DNA from: Perca fluviatilis | Lineage: Eukaryota > Chordata > Actinopteri > Perciformes > Percidae | Assembly: GCF_010015445.1 (NCBI RefSeq) | Contig: NC_053116.1 | Location: 30,407,285-30,471,284, forward strand | DNA length: 64,000 bases | Direction: 5' to 3' | Part shown: positions 47,116 to 60,607 of the stretch, piece after piece | Layout of the letters: each line of letters begins with the position of its first letter | Numbering within the stretch: the first letter of the stretch is position 1 | Position numbers and translations under genes: made by a program | The notes under the pieces: model-generated | What the model saw: the letters and a program-made list of their open reading frames with translations, nothing else | Databases searched by the model: none | What the model was told of the DNA's origin: nothing

Positions 47116-48708
47116 CAGGCCAAAAGTTTGGACACACCTTCTCATTCAATGCGTTTCCTTTATTTTCATGACTATTTACATTGTAGATTCTCACTGAAGG
47201 CATCAAAACTATGAATGAACACATGTGGAATTATGTACTTAACAAAAAAGTGGGAAATAACTGAAAACGTCTTATATTTTAGATTCTTCAAAGTAGCCAC
47301 CCTTTGCTCTGATTACTGCTTTGCACACTCTTGGCATTTTCTTGATGAGCTTCAAGAGGTAGTCACCTGAAATGGTTTTCCAACAGTCTTGAAGGAGTTC
47401 CCAGAGATGCTTAGCACTTGTTGGCCCTTTTGCCTTCACTCTGCGGTCCAGCTCACCCCAAACCATCTCGACTGGGTTCAAGTCCGGTGACTGTGGAGGC
47501 CAGGTCATCTGGCGCAGCACTCCATCACTCTCCTTCTTGGTCAAATAGCCCTTACACAGCCTGGAGGTGTGTTTGGGGTCATTGTCCTGTTGAAAAATAA
47601 ATGATGGTCCAACTAAACGCAAACCGGATGGGATGGCATGTCGCTGCAGGATGCTGTGGTAGCCATGTTGGTTCAGTATGCCTTCAATTTTGAATAAATC
47701 CCCAACAGTGTCACCAGCAAAGCCCCCCCCACACCATCACACCTCCTCCTCCATGCTTCACGGTGGGAACCAGGCAGGTAGAATCCATCCGTTCACCTTT
47801 TCTGCGTCACACAAAGACACGGCGGTTGGAACCAAAGATCTCAAAATTGGACTCATCAGACCAAAGCACAGATTTCCACTGGTCTAATGTCCATTCCTTG
47901 TGTTTCTTGGCCCAAACAAATCTCTTCTGCTTGTTGCCGCTCCTTAGCAGTGGTTTCCTAGCAGCTATTTGACCATGAAGGCCTGATTCGCACAGTCTCC
48001 TCTTAGCAGTTGTTCTAGAGATGTGTCTGCTGCTAGAACTCTGTCTGGCATTCATCTGGTCTCTAATCTGAGCTGCTGTTAACTTGCGATTTCTGAGGCT
48101 GGTGACTCGGATGAACTTATCCTCAGCAGCAGAGGTGACTCTTGGTCTTCCTTTCCTGGGGCGGTCCTCATGTGAGCCAGTTTCGTTGTAGCGCTTGATG
48201 GTTTTTGCGACTGCACTTGGGGACACATTCAAAGTTTTCGCAATTTTCCGGACTGACTGACCTTCATTTGTTAAAGTAATGATGGCCACTCGTTTCTCTT
48301 TACTTAGCTGATTGGTTCTTGCCATAATATGAATTCTAACAGTTGTCCAATAGGGCTGTCGGCTGTGTATCAACCTGACTTCTGCACAACACAACTGATG
48401 GTCCCAACCCCATTAATAAGGGAAAAAATTCCATTTCATTCCAAAACAGTCCATTTCAGGTGACTACCTCATGAAGCTCATTGAGAGAACACCAAGGGTT
48501 TGCAGCGCTATCAAAAAAGCAAAGGGTGGCTACTTTGAGGAATCTAAAATATATCAGTTATTTCACACTTTTTTGTTAAGTACAAAATTCCATATGTGTT
48601 CATTCATAGTTTTGATACCTTCAGTCAGAATCTACAATGTAAATAGTCATGAAAATAAAGAAAATGCATTGAATAAGAAGGTGTGTCCAAACTTTTGGCC
48701 TGTACTGT
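47116..48708 (-). mobile_element. Tc1-like transposon, inactivated, with long inverted ends
   Basis: The left end CAGGCCAAAAGTTTGGACAC and the right end GTCCAAACTTTTGGCCTG are inverted repeats. The similarity continues inward for about 260 bp (47116-47376 against 48451-48702). TACTG and TA follow the right end, while the matching outer bases of the left end are lost in an A-run. A Tc1 transposase lies between on the minus strand. The element sits in an intron, antisense to agrin. It belongs to the widespread fish family with GGCCAAAAGTTTGGACACACC ends. Confidence 0.9.
47272..48324 (-). pseudogene. Tc1 transposase, broken by a stop and a frameshift
   Basis: The N-terminal half (read down from 48324) begins MARTNQLSKEKRVAIITLTN. 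It has a paired-like helix-turn-helix (SVRKIAKTLNVSPSAVAKTI), the basic GRPR-type motif (RKGRPRVTSAAED) and the first catalytic Asp region (VLWSDESNFEIFGSNRR). The frame then meets TGA just after the VFV that follows NRR, at about 47808. A second break lies in the G-run near 47725-47732. The C-terminal half resumes with FIFQQDNDPKHTS (second Asp) and WPPQSPDLNPVEMVW (third acidic residue) and ends GGYFEESKI. The nonsense codon fits a CGA-to-TGA CpG transition. No intact transposase can be made from this copy. Confidence 0.9.
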
Positions 48709-49803
48709 ATATTAGAAAAGTATTTTCTTCCCCCACATTTATTATTACTCCAAAGATCCAAAGTCTGAGCAGCTTATTTCAAACTCATCTAAGAAAATGA
48801 GCTGGAACAGACTCTACTATTTGTACTATTGCAATTAGCAATTACAAAGAAACCACCAAAGGCTGACGTTTGCAGTAATTGGAGGGTTTTAGGTACTCGA
48901 CTTTACTTTGTGCCAATCGTGCCTTTTAGCTGTCCTGTAATCACTGCTAACCACATCCTCAAGTTCTTTAATTTATTCATACAGTAGCAGAAACACACCA
49001 TTATGATAAAAAAATATAATATAGGAATGTTTAAGTTACTTTTAATATGGAGAGAAAAAAAGAGATATATTCCTTCTGTTAAACAGTAGTTTTGTCTAAT
49101 TGTAGCTTCACAAAGTGGCTGCAAAGTGGCACCCTAAGTAGGGGTGTGTCAGTTAGTGCTGGAATGTGTAAATGCGATGTTATGTAGCCACAGATGTGGA
49201 TTTCTTGGGTCATATAAGCTTAGAAAGACAAAAGCAACCAGAGTTTTATACAGAATTTTTTTTCGAGTTCACGTGTGATTGAGTCAGACACATCTGTCCT
49301 CGGTGGCTGCGCTTCAAACTCATCTCAAGCGATTCAGACAGGTTCAACACCTCAGAAGTAAGAAGCCAATGAGCCGTTCACCAAAGGCAACACAGTATCC
49401 AATCAGCACCACAGAAAAAAAATCATAAATCAGGGAGAACTTCTTGAGAAGCACAACTCCTTTGTTACTTCCCTCTTACCCTACTTTGGGATTTTTGAGG
49501 ATGAGGAGCAACCTCACGCAGCTGCATCTTAAGATAATTGACAGTAATTGCTTTGATGGGGATTAGCTGGTGAGAATCAGTGTGTGTCTTTGAGTTAGAG
49601 TGGCTAAATGAAGCTACGCTCACACGCAAACTGCACGCTAGTCTCCCCCAGATCAATCAAGTCATTAGAAAAGAGGGAGCTCATCAGCTTCCATTCTCCT
49701 CAGAGAGCGGACAGAAAGACAGATGGACGGAGAGAAAAGAAGCCCGGGGGGAGAAAATGGATGATAATAATCATAATTGTCGAGTGGCAGAAAAACAAAG
49801 GTT

Positions 49804-49805
<2 letters not shown>

Positions 49806-49863
<58 letters not shown>
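49806..49863. repeat. (GT)n microsatellite
   Basis: About 29 GT units in the intron before LG1. Confidence 0.97.
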
Positions 49864-49864
<1 letters not shown>

Positions 49865-50090
49865 AAGTAAGCTTCTCTTAACGACCTTCACCTTTTTATA
49901 AACTCGTCAAGCATTTCGGAAAAACTTCATTCCTGAAATAAACTGACAGAAGGGCTTATTTCTCATCAAGAGCCAGTGACACACCACCTCCACTCACACT
50001 TAATTATGCACATTAAACGCCTATTGCGCCACGATAAAGCAAATCATGTAGTAATGACAGGATTGGCTTGTTGTCTTCATTCCTCCACAG

Positions 50091-50283
50091 TGATCAAGTA
50101 CTTCATCCCGTCCTTTGGAGGCCAATCATACTTGGCTTTCCCAACCATGAGTGCTTATCACACGGTCCGCATCGCCATGGAGTTCAGAGCATCCGACATG
50201 ACCGGCATCCTGCTCTACAACGGCCAGGAAGGCAAGAAGGACTTCATCTCTCTGGCTCTGGTTAACGGCAAGGTGGAGCTCAG
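50091..50283 (+). CDS. agrn: agrin exon: LG1 domain, part 1
   Basis: Phase 1 in (acceptor CCACAG), phase 2 out (donor GTGAGC at 50284). It encodes VIKYFIPSFGGQSYLAFPTM, SAYHTVRIAMEFRASDMTGI, LLYNGQEGKKDFISLALVNG and KVEL. This is the N-terminal strand set of a laminin G-like fold (LLYNG...DFISLALVNGKVELR is characteristic). The mammalian match is [21 protein letters not shown]. LG1 with LG2 binds alpha-dystroglycan. Confidence 0.97.
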
Positions 50284-52196
50284 GTGAGCGCTGTGAGAGT
50301 CAAGAGGGGCGACGGCCTCGTCAGCTGCTTCTTAAATGATCCCCGTGGGGGAAACAGGGTCATTGCAGCGGCAGCTGAGAGAGGATGTAGATACGAATAA
50401 AACAAATAGAGAGCACTGAAGATAATGAGGCAAATAATTACAGCAAGTAAACATGTTGAAAACACCACCGCCAGAAAATGTAAAAAAAAAAAAAAAACAG
50501 ACACAGAAGCTTCTTGACAGATTTGCAGGCTAAGGCTATGAAGGCATGCATTCAGAAATGTGTTTAAACTTGCAAATAAGCTGTTTGCATGATCATGTTT
50601 ACAGATGGTGGGAACATATGTACAGAAATATGTGCAGGAAGTCCACATTTGGCATTGGATATGTCATTTTTAATCACATATATACAGAGTTAAGGTTTGT
50701 GTTTACAGATGGAAGCAATGACTTATAGAAATGCATCCAGAAATGGATTGGATATATATATTTGATGACTATACAAAGATGTGAATCTGAATATGGTGAT
50801 TCAGGTTATGGTTGGGTGATATGACGATATATCCTGTGAGACAAAAGAAATTCATCAACCACCTGAGATTTTACTCTTTATCATTTAAACAGAGTTACAT
50901 AATTTTCTTTAAGGTAATTTATATTGTGTGTATATACCCTAAAATTACAATTATTATAAATTACATATTTTGTTGCATTAGGCTATTACAGGTAATGTTA
51001 TAAATTAGTGAGTTTGACTTCTTTTTGGCAATATTGGGATTTTGCAGCAATATGATGGAATTACCTTTTAATTGTTTTTAGGTAGTATAGATCCAACACC
51101 AAAAACATTGGATTCCATGTCTCTCATAATGCACCTCTATAGTGTATTTGTTACACCCCGTCTGCCTGCCTGAGGAACACCCACATCATTCAATCTTCAT
51201 GCCTTCAGTTTAAGATTTGTCTGCTCAAACCCAGGCTCACTATCACTCCTTGTGACTAGTGAATTGACTGTGAAGTGTAAAATTGGGTTATTGCTCCTTT
51301 TAGGATCAACGTGTAACAGGACAATATGATTTGTTGAGGCTCGTAGTAGGCTGACAGTAACCAATAGTTTTATACAATCTTTATAAAATTGGACCATTTT
51401 CCTGCCAGAAACCTGCAGAAACACTAAGTATTCATCTCTTCCCCACAGTGGAATTGTATGCATAAAAAATCATTCTGGGTAAGGCAGCATCTTCAGAAGA
51501 GACGTGAATGGACTAATTAGAGATTCTGCACTGCGTATGTTTTGGACCTATTATTTCAACCATCCGCTTTTCCTATCTTTTGAGTCTTGTGTTTCCCCCT
51601 CGAAGCCCTTTCAGTTCCTTCCAACCTGGCCAGGTTAGATATCTCTATTTAGAGTGAAATCAATAGCAAACTAAAGTGCATCATTAGTCACTTTTGCTTT
51701 CAAATTCTGCTCTGCCTCAGTTCCAGAAATACAGCTGTGAGATTACCACCCACAACTCTGCAAATCCAAGACGTGGGGAGAAGAACTAATTATATGGCAG
51801 ATAATTGCTCTCAGGTTTTGCTAATACCACCATATATGTGGGTGCACATACACGACAGCTCTTTTCTGTGATGATATGGCCCTTTTCCTCAACAAAACCT
51901 CATTAGATAAAAGGTTTAATTAAAAAGCGGGTGTAAAGACATTTTTTTTTAAGTGAGTAACTGCCTCATTCCAGTCACATAGTTCGGAATCCCAAATGGA
52001 AAGTCCTGTACCTTGTCTCTTTCATCCCTTTCTGTCTCATTAAATATAAGCAGATTTCGTCTAGTCATTAGGCGCTGATCAATAAGGAACAAACATATTA
52101 TGTGAAAAATGACCTAATGTGAAGTGCGATACAGGTATAAAACGATCGTTGGATAAAGTTGACTGAATGAACATGCTTTGTATCGCCTCCTCTCAG
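50284..52196 (+). other. agrn: agrin intron inside LG1 (1/2)
   Basis: A 1.9-kb phase-2 intron. Near 50808-50850, TGGTTGGGTGATATGACGAT resembles the end of a dispersed hAT-like fish repeat. Nothing else is recognised. Confidence 0.8.
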
Positions 52197-52412
52197 GTTC
52201 AACACAGGTTCGGGCACAGGCACAGTGGTGAGCAAAGTAGAAATCAATCAGGGCCGCTGGCATCACCTGGTAGTGACTCGAAACCGGCGCAACGCCATGC
52301 TCAGCGTGGACAACGAGCCGCACATCGAGGGCGAGAGTCCACGCGGCACAGACGGCCTCAACCTCGACACCGACCTGTTCATTGGGGGAGTGCCCGAGGA
52401 AATGAAGCAAGA
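52197..52412 (+). CDS. agrn: agrin exon: LG1 domain, part 2
   Basis: Phase 2 in (acceptor CTCTCAG), phase 2 out (donor GTAAGA at 52413). It encodes FNTGSGTGTVVSKVEINQGR, WHHLVVTRNRRNAMLSVDNE, PHIEGESPRGTDGLNLDTDL and FIGGVPEEMKQ. It matches mammalian RFDTGSGPAVL...[20 protein letters not shown]...GTDGLNLDTDLFVGGVPED. This is the central beta sandwich with the typical GRWHHL and LFIGGVP motifs. Confidence 0.97.
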
Positions 52413-52810
52413 GTAAGACCTTCTATCTACAGCGTGATAACATTCAGGGCACTACTTGATAGTAAGAATATGCTTTGGGGATTAAATTTGGATCGTCCAT
52501 TGGTCGTCTAGCACTCTACTTGAGAGTCATATCAATATATACTGTAAGTAAATCTTAGGTAGGTCTATGATTTAGCAGTTAATGAGATTATGGAAAAAAG
52601 TCTATTCTTCGACCTCATCCCTTTTTGTAATATATCGAGGTGCTAAATGTATCAGCAGTATTATACAGTATAAAACACATAGCATCTTCTTATGCCTAAA
52701 TTCATTGTTATTAAGTGGTGGTCAGTAGTGTAATAATTCTAAGTGCAGGCTGTGTCAAACGTGTTGAAAGAAGACATTAAAAGACATGACGTTCTTTCCC
52801 CATTGTTCAG
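52413..52810 (+). other. agrn: agrin intron inside LG1 (2/3)
   Basis: A 398-bp phase-2 intron with GTAAGA..TTCAG ends. No other feature is seen. Confidence 0.85.
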
Positions 52811-53040
52811 TGTGAGGGAAAGGACCGCGGTGGCCACAGGTCTGGTGGGCTGCATTCGCTTGCTGGATGTCAACAACAGGGTGCTCAACCTGCAGGAGAG
52901 CGAGGGTGACAGTCTGTACGGCAGCGGCGTTGGCGAATGTGGCAACAACCCCTGCCAGCCAAATCCTTGCAATAACGGCGCTGCATGCCAGGTCAAGGAG
53001 GCAGAGATGTTCCACTGCAAGTGCAGCAAAGGATTCTGGG
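52811..53040 (+). CDS. agrn: agrin exon: LG1 end and EGF-like domain 2
   Basis: Phase 2 in (acceptor TTGTTCAG), phase 1 out (donor GTAAGA at 53041). It encodes [40 protein letters not shown], then EGF2: [36 protein letters not shown]. The last EGF2 cysteine is supplied by the next exon (PTC). It matches mammalian [15 protein letters not shown]...[17 protein letters not shown]. Confidence 0.97.
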
Positions 53041-54615
53041 GTAAGATGCCAACAAAGGGAAGCTTCAGTACTGTCAGCAGTGTTCCTTGTGGTCATACTG
53101 GGATTTTTTTGGACAGTCATGGGATTTTGAGAGGTTTATTCCAGTGTAGGCGCAGGGAAATAAATATACAATATTTCAATTCATATGTGAATGTTTGTTT
53201 AAATTATGTTTATATCTCTACTTTGCGTTTTCTTTTGGGATTCGCTGTGGTCATGACTTACTCACAAATCCTAAGTAAGCTTTACAGCCTAATTTGACAG
53301 TGTAACTCATGCCCCCAGCAGGAGCGCTGGAAGTCATTTAGTAAACACCAACACCATCAAATCTGTGTGTCCGACACAGAAATGAGAGATTAAATGTTGA
53401 CAGAAAAAACATGAAAACGTTCACCAAATGCTTAGTGATTGGCCTTTGGCCTATCTCTACTTCCACATCCATTTTTGCTATTTTTATCCCTCCAGCAGAT
53501 GCCAACTAACAAGCAACTCAGAGAGAATATAGCTGAGAGCAGACACCATCAGCGCCTAGCCAAGCGTGCCCCTTGCTGGTTGTACGGCAGCCTACTGCAG
53601 AAAGTTTCACACCACAAAACAAATTAACTGTCAGAGTTAACTTTTATGCTTGAACAGTAAAGGATTTTATACTCACATGGGGGCAGCTTTGGGATTAGGA
53701 AAACAACCACTTAGCCAAGTTTTAGGAGCCAATTTCCTTGAATTTAAAATGTGGATCAATAAAGTATCACATTACATTATTATTGCCTTTTATATAAGAG
53801 GTGCTTTTATGTTTTGTTGTTGTTGAGAAGCCTGAGAAGAAGTTAAGATCGCCCTCCACTCTGGAGAAGCATTGCTGTGATCAAAGTTGTGTTGGCAACA
53901 TGTCATAAAATGAATGGTGATAATGAGAATTGGACTGTTGCCTGCGGATTCACATTCAAGTTAATTTTTTCCTCATGTCAGTTCAGGATGTGGCCAAGAT
54001 TGCGGATCTCAAGAGGAGGGACAGATCACAGAATGCCAGAAGAGAGAATAAATGGGTGGCGAGGGTTGCAGTTAGAGGGAGGTCATGTCGGGACAGCCGG
54101 AGTGAGGGGGGGGTGAGAGTAAAAAGATGGTGGAGAAGGAAAGAGATCTGAAAAAAGAGCTGTGGTAGGTAAGAAGTGAGTGAAGGCTAGCTTCCAAAAG
54201 ACAGAATGAGGGGAAAAAAATGGGGGAGCCCTGTGAGCTCAGCAGGGATGGGGTTCATTATAGTGCTCCCCTCACCACAGGCTCTGACTGCTAAAGTAAT
54301 GACGGGTGAATTCAGATGGGCTGTGGCAGAGGGCAAAACCATCATCCACCAGACGCTCCAGAGCCTTTCCCACAGTCGGCGTTGGCCCAGAAACATGGCC
54401 GCATGGCGGGGAGGCTCTTCGCTGTTTAATCTGGACGTGTAATATTTCCAAATCCTATTAGAAAATGACCTCTATTACAGAGGAAATCCTCGTACCCCGC
54501 TTCTCTCCCCTTTTTTATTTTAGTCTCCCCCTCCTCTCAGATGGAATAAAAGAGAAAGTGGTTCAAAACGTTGGGGGTTTTCTCATGGGGGATATGTGTG
54601 TGTTTGTGTGTCCAG
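53041..54615 (+). other. agrn: agrin intron inside EGF2
   Basis: A 1.6-kb phase-1 intron ending GTGTGTCCAG. No repeat with clear ends or extra exon is recognised. Confidence 0.8.
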
Positions 54616-54750
54616 GTCCAACTTGTGCTGATGTCCATGACCCATGCGAGCCCAACAGGTGCCATCCATCCTCCCAGTGCCAGGCGCTGCCCGAGGGAGG
54701 ATACAAATGCGAGTGTCCCATGGGACGTGAAGGGAAGCACTGCGAGAAAG
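54616..54750 (+). CDS. agrn: agrin exon: end of EGF2 and EGF-like domain 3
   Basis: A phase 1/phase 1 exon of 45 codons (acceptor GTCCAG, donor GTAATC at 54751). It encodes [45 protein letters not shown]. It matches mammalian [43 protein letters not shown]. It completes EGF2 (PTC) and holds all of EGF3 between LG1 and LG2. Confidence 0.96.
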
Positions 54751-57446
<2,696 letters not shown>

Positions 57447-57537
57447 TGGCTGAGAGGAGAGGGGCTTACATGCCGCTATTTAACGGAGACTCTTACCTGG
57501 AGCTGAAGGGGCTCCATCTCTACGGGCATGATCTGCG
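57447..57537 (+). CDS. agrn: agrin exon: LG2 domain, part 1
   Basis: Phase 1 in (acceptor TTCCAG), phase 2 out (donor GTAAGT at 57538). It encodes VAERRGAYMPLFNGDSYLEL and KGLHLYGHDL. It aligns with mammalian [26 protein letters not shown]. This is the short first exon of LG2, with the FNG.SYLEL motif that starts agrin LG modules. Confidence 0.93.
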
Positions 57538-57870
57538 GTAAGTCCCATGTCTCAGCATGAAACACACACAGTCACTACTTGCTTGTAATATTAAACACAA
57601 GATATAGTGTAGTTTTCATAGGTTAAGCTTGTTCTGTGCCTAAGGCAGATCTGCCTTCTTTAAGCCTGAACGGAAATGACAATGAGAGTCACATATATGA
57701 CACATTGTTGTCTAGGCCTAAGAATGTAGAATATACAGTATCACAACCTAATTTACATATAGACAGAGAACCAGTGCAACAAGCATCTTTGTTTAAGCCT
57801 CGGGTATGTATAGTTGTGTATCTCTGACTCTAGCCTGTGTTTACCGGCTTTGCTTGTGTTGTTCATGCAG
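57538..57870 (+). other. agrn: agrin intron inside LG2 (1/2)
   Basis: A 333-bp phase-2 intron with GTAAGT..ATGCAG ends. Nothing else is seen. Confidence 0.87.
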
Positions 57871-58035
57871 TCAAAAGGTCAGCATGACAGTGATTCTTAT
57901 GGCCAATGACTCCAACGGTTTGATCTTCTACAACGGCCAAAAATCGGACGGAAAAGGAGACTTCATCTCTCTGTCCCTCAATAATGGCATCCTGGAGTTC
58001 CGCTACGACCTGGGGAAGGGACCCGCTACCATCAG
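57871..58035 (+). CDS. agrn: agrin exon: LG2 domain, part 2
   Basis: Phase 2 in (acceptor CATGCAG), phase 2 out (donor GTTAGC at 58036). It encodes [54 protein letters not shown]. It matches mammalian [53 protein letters not shown] almost residue for residue. Confidence 0.97.
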
Positions 58036-58273
58036 GTTAGCATCATCTAAGAGTCCTCAGAGGGTTTAACTTACACAATTAGGGAAACTAAACATACAAC
58101 TGAAATATGAAATAGATTTTCTAAAGAAAATATAGATATTTTTCTAATGTTAGTACTCTATAAGGACAAGACATGAAAAAGATATTTGGGGTGCATGTGA
58201 ACATACTACAGGTTAAAGGACATACTGCACACAGCAATGTGTTTCATGAGCCTGTGTCTTCTTATAGATGACT

Positions 58274-58356
<83 letters not shown>

Positions 58357-58359
58357 CAG
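58036..58359 (+). other. agrn: agrin intron inside LG2 (2/3) with (TG)n at its 3' end
   Basis: A 324-bp phase-2 intron. A (TG)38 tract (58279-58354) runs into the acceptor TTCAG with no ordinary polypyrimidine tract between. Confidence 0.9.
58279..58354 (+). repeat. (TG)38 tract abutting the 3' splice site
   Basis: TG dinucleotides end four bases before the AG of the 58360 exon. In RNA this is a long UG repeat at the position normally taken by the polypyrimidine tract. Confidence 0.97.
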
Positions 58360-58471
58360 GAGTAAGGAAGCAATCCAGCTGAATGTGTGGAACACCATTG
58401 ACCTGGAGCGCTCCAACCGCAAAGGAGAGATCATGGTGAACAAGAAGGACCCTGTCCGAGGAGAGGCACCA
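58360..58471 (+). CDS. agrn: agrin exon: LG2 domain, part 3, ending at the y splice site
   Basis: Phase 2 in (acceptor TTTCAG), phase 0 out (donor GTAAGA at 58472). It encodes SKEAIQLNVWNTIDLERSNR and KGEIMVNKKDPVRGEAP. It matches mammalian [37 protein letters not shown]. In mammals the variable y (A) insert follows exactly this proline, and the phase-0 donor here is in the same place. Confidence 0.96.
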
Positions 58472-59859
58472 GTAAGAAAGAGAAATAAGCTCCTGCTAAT
58501 TGTTATCTTGGGCTGATGGGCGGATACTACTGTTGGTTAGCCTTGCTTGTGCTGTATATAATGTATTCGCCTGATCATCTGCGTCCTCTTATCACGGCAT
58601 CGCCACAACCTCTGGCTTTCTTGCTCCTTTTTTTTTTTTTTTGCCCTTCTTGAGGCGGTTCAAACGCCTCTTTAGGCACAGTTGAATCAGCAAACTTTCC
58701 CCACCGCTTCACACCATGCGGTTCTGCCGGCTTGATTCGCTGAAAATATGCCGCTATTCCCTGACATCCGTCAAGGTAAGAGGGAGAGCTCCAGGTGTAG
58801 AGGGCCAGTTTGACAAGCTGTCTTAATTTTGAAAGTCCTGTAATTCAAGAGAAAAAAAAAAAGAATCTCTCTGCCTTTCAGCTTGCTGACGTACTGGAGA
58901 TAAAACTTGGTGTTGCATACAGAAAGCAAAAGCAGCTTTTACTGCGGGTATACAGTCAATTTTATAAATTCAGCCTTTGAGATGGTGTCTGGGGAGGTGA
59001 AGGCAGATAAAGGAGATACAGTAGCTGCAGCAGCATGAAGAGTGTAATGAAACTCTTCAGCCCCGCTTCTGAACCAATAAAGCAGGTACATGCCTCCAAA
59101 TGAAGGCGATTTAATAGTTTGATAAGCCTGTAAGTCATCCAATTATATTACATTTTTATATTACGAACATGCACTCTGTCAACATCATCTTCCTCTAAGA
59201 CGCAACGCTCTTCTCGGTCTTTTTCTCACTTACTGCTCTGTCCTCTCTCCCCCCGCCCCTCCCCCCCCCCCACTACCTCCCATCGTCCGTATGGTAATTG
59301 TGTTTTACTCCAGCAACAGAGGCAGAAAATCGCATTAAAAGAGGAGAGCAAGGGAAAAGCGAATATGGGTGGGGAAGGGGGGGTGGTTGGGGGCACGCGA
59401 GTGATGAGCTGAGACTAGTTATGAAGCTCAATGCAGAGACCCCATCCAGTGTGGCTCTCAGCTATTTCTCTCCTACTGCTTTAAGAACTAGGAGAGAGTT
59501 AAAGTACGCTTTGCTTAGAGAAGCCAATATCATATCAAAGGTGGTCACACACAGGCACATGGATGGATACATATTGCATGCTGGGAGTGTTCATCATATC
59601 AAAGATGCTTGGCTGCCAGCCTGATGAAGTACACACTTTTAAAGGCACACACCTAGGTACGGGTCGGAGAAATGAAAATCTACTTCCCCTCTCGTTCAAT
59701 GGCAGCAGTCTGTAAATGAGGTTGGGTGAAGTGGCAGCACTTAGTCTCTCATCCATGAAGTTTTTCTTTTTTCTTTTCATCTTTTCTTAATGGCACCATC
59801 TGCTTCATGCATGGCCTTCTTAGACTCACTGTCTTATTTGTGTAAACTCACGCTTGCAC

Positions 59860-60284
59860 TAGAGATGTATCAGCTGATACGGAGTACCGATCCGATACTA
59901 GTGTGTTAAGAAAAAAATATGTATTATTATGTTCTAACAGCTGTATACTTCTCTAAACCTGTATGGATGTGATATGATTGCTATAATTGTTGTATGGCCT
60001 GGCTCCGGTCAAACCCTTTTGTAAAACATGAACAAATACACCAGAGACAAACAGAGAATGAATGCCATAGAACCTTGTTTTATTATCTAGTTTGACAGTC
60101 AGTCATAACGGATGAAAAGATATATATATATATAATAAACTACTTTAAAGTAGATTTTTTTCTAGGCTAAATTATGTGGTATCGGATCGGTGCATAGACT
60201 TACGTACTTGCCGATACCGGTACTAGCGTTTTAGGCAGCATCGGAGGCTTTTCCGATACTGGTATCGGTATCTGAACAACTCTA
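59860..60284. mobile_element. hAT-like MITE
   Basis: Begins TAGAGATGT and ends ACAACTCTA, weakly inverted. It is flanked by GCTTGCAC (59852-59859) and ACTTGCAC (60285-60292), an 8-bp duplication with one mismatch. The subterminal regions carry repeated CCGATAC/GTATCGG phrases typical of a common fish hAT family. There is no coding capacity. Confidence 0.78.
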
Positions 60285-60595
60285 ACTTGCACAGCTTTTT
60301 GGTTGTAAGTGCGTTATATGATGCAAAGGTGCAAAAAAGTGGATTTTTCACATTTCTCATATTCTGTTTAATCTCACTTGTCTGTGCTACACTACAGCTA
60401 TGTGTAGGTTCTTACAGATGTACCCAGTGCGTATCTGTGTGTGCATGAGAGTATATGTGAGCCTTGTGTCTGTGGGCTTTTGCACTTGCTCGCTCTGCAT
60501 GCCTCTCTGTGCACAGCCACCTACTAGTCTTCCCCTAATAACTCTCTTCCTCCCTATTTTCTTTCCTTCTCTATGATGTGCTGTCTGGAAATAAG

Positions 60596-60607
60596 AAATC
60601 ACGCAAG
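60596..60607 (+). CDS. agrn: agrin y-site microexon encoding KSRK
   Basis: The 12-nt sequence AAATCACGCAAG is preceded by AATAAG (AG at 60594-60595) and followed by donor GTAATG. A strong pyrimidine tract (TCTTCCTCCCTATTTTCTTT and on, 60543-60572) lies upstream. It encodes exactly Lys-Ser-Arg-Lys, identical to the mammalian y (A) insert, and is phase 0 on both sides, like its neighbours. It falls in the only intron where this insert should be. In mammals inclusion is neuron-enriched and creates a heparin-binding site in LG2, changing affinity for dystroglycan. Far too short for ORF-based gene finding. Confidence 0.9.

Larger units (their letters stand above)
47068..50090 (+). other. agrn: agrin intron between EGF1 and LG1
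   Basis: A 3.0-kb intron. A Tc1-like transposon (47116-48708) starts 48 bases after the donor. A (GT)n tract lies at 49806-49863. The acceptor is TCCTCCACAG. Confidence 0.85.

Noticed and set aside
46614..47135. Gly/Val-rich minus-strand open frame of 173 codons
   Set aside because: Antisense shadow of the ACC/CCA repeat exon; the composition is purely that of the repeat.
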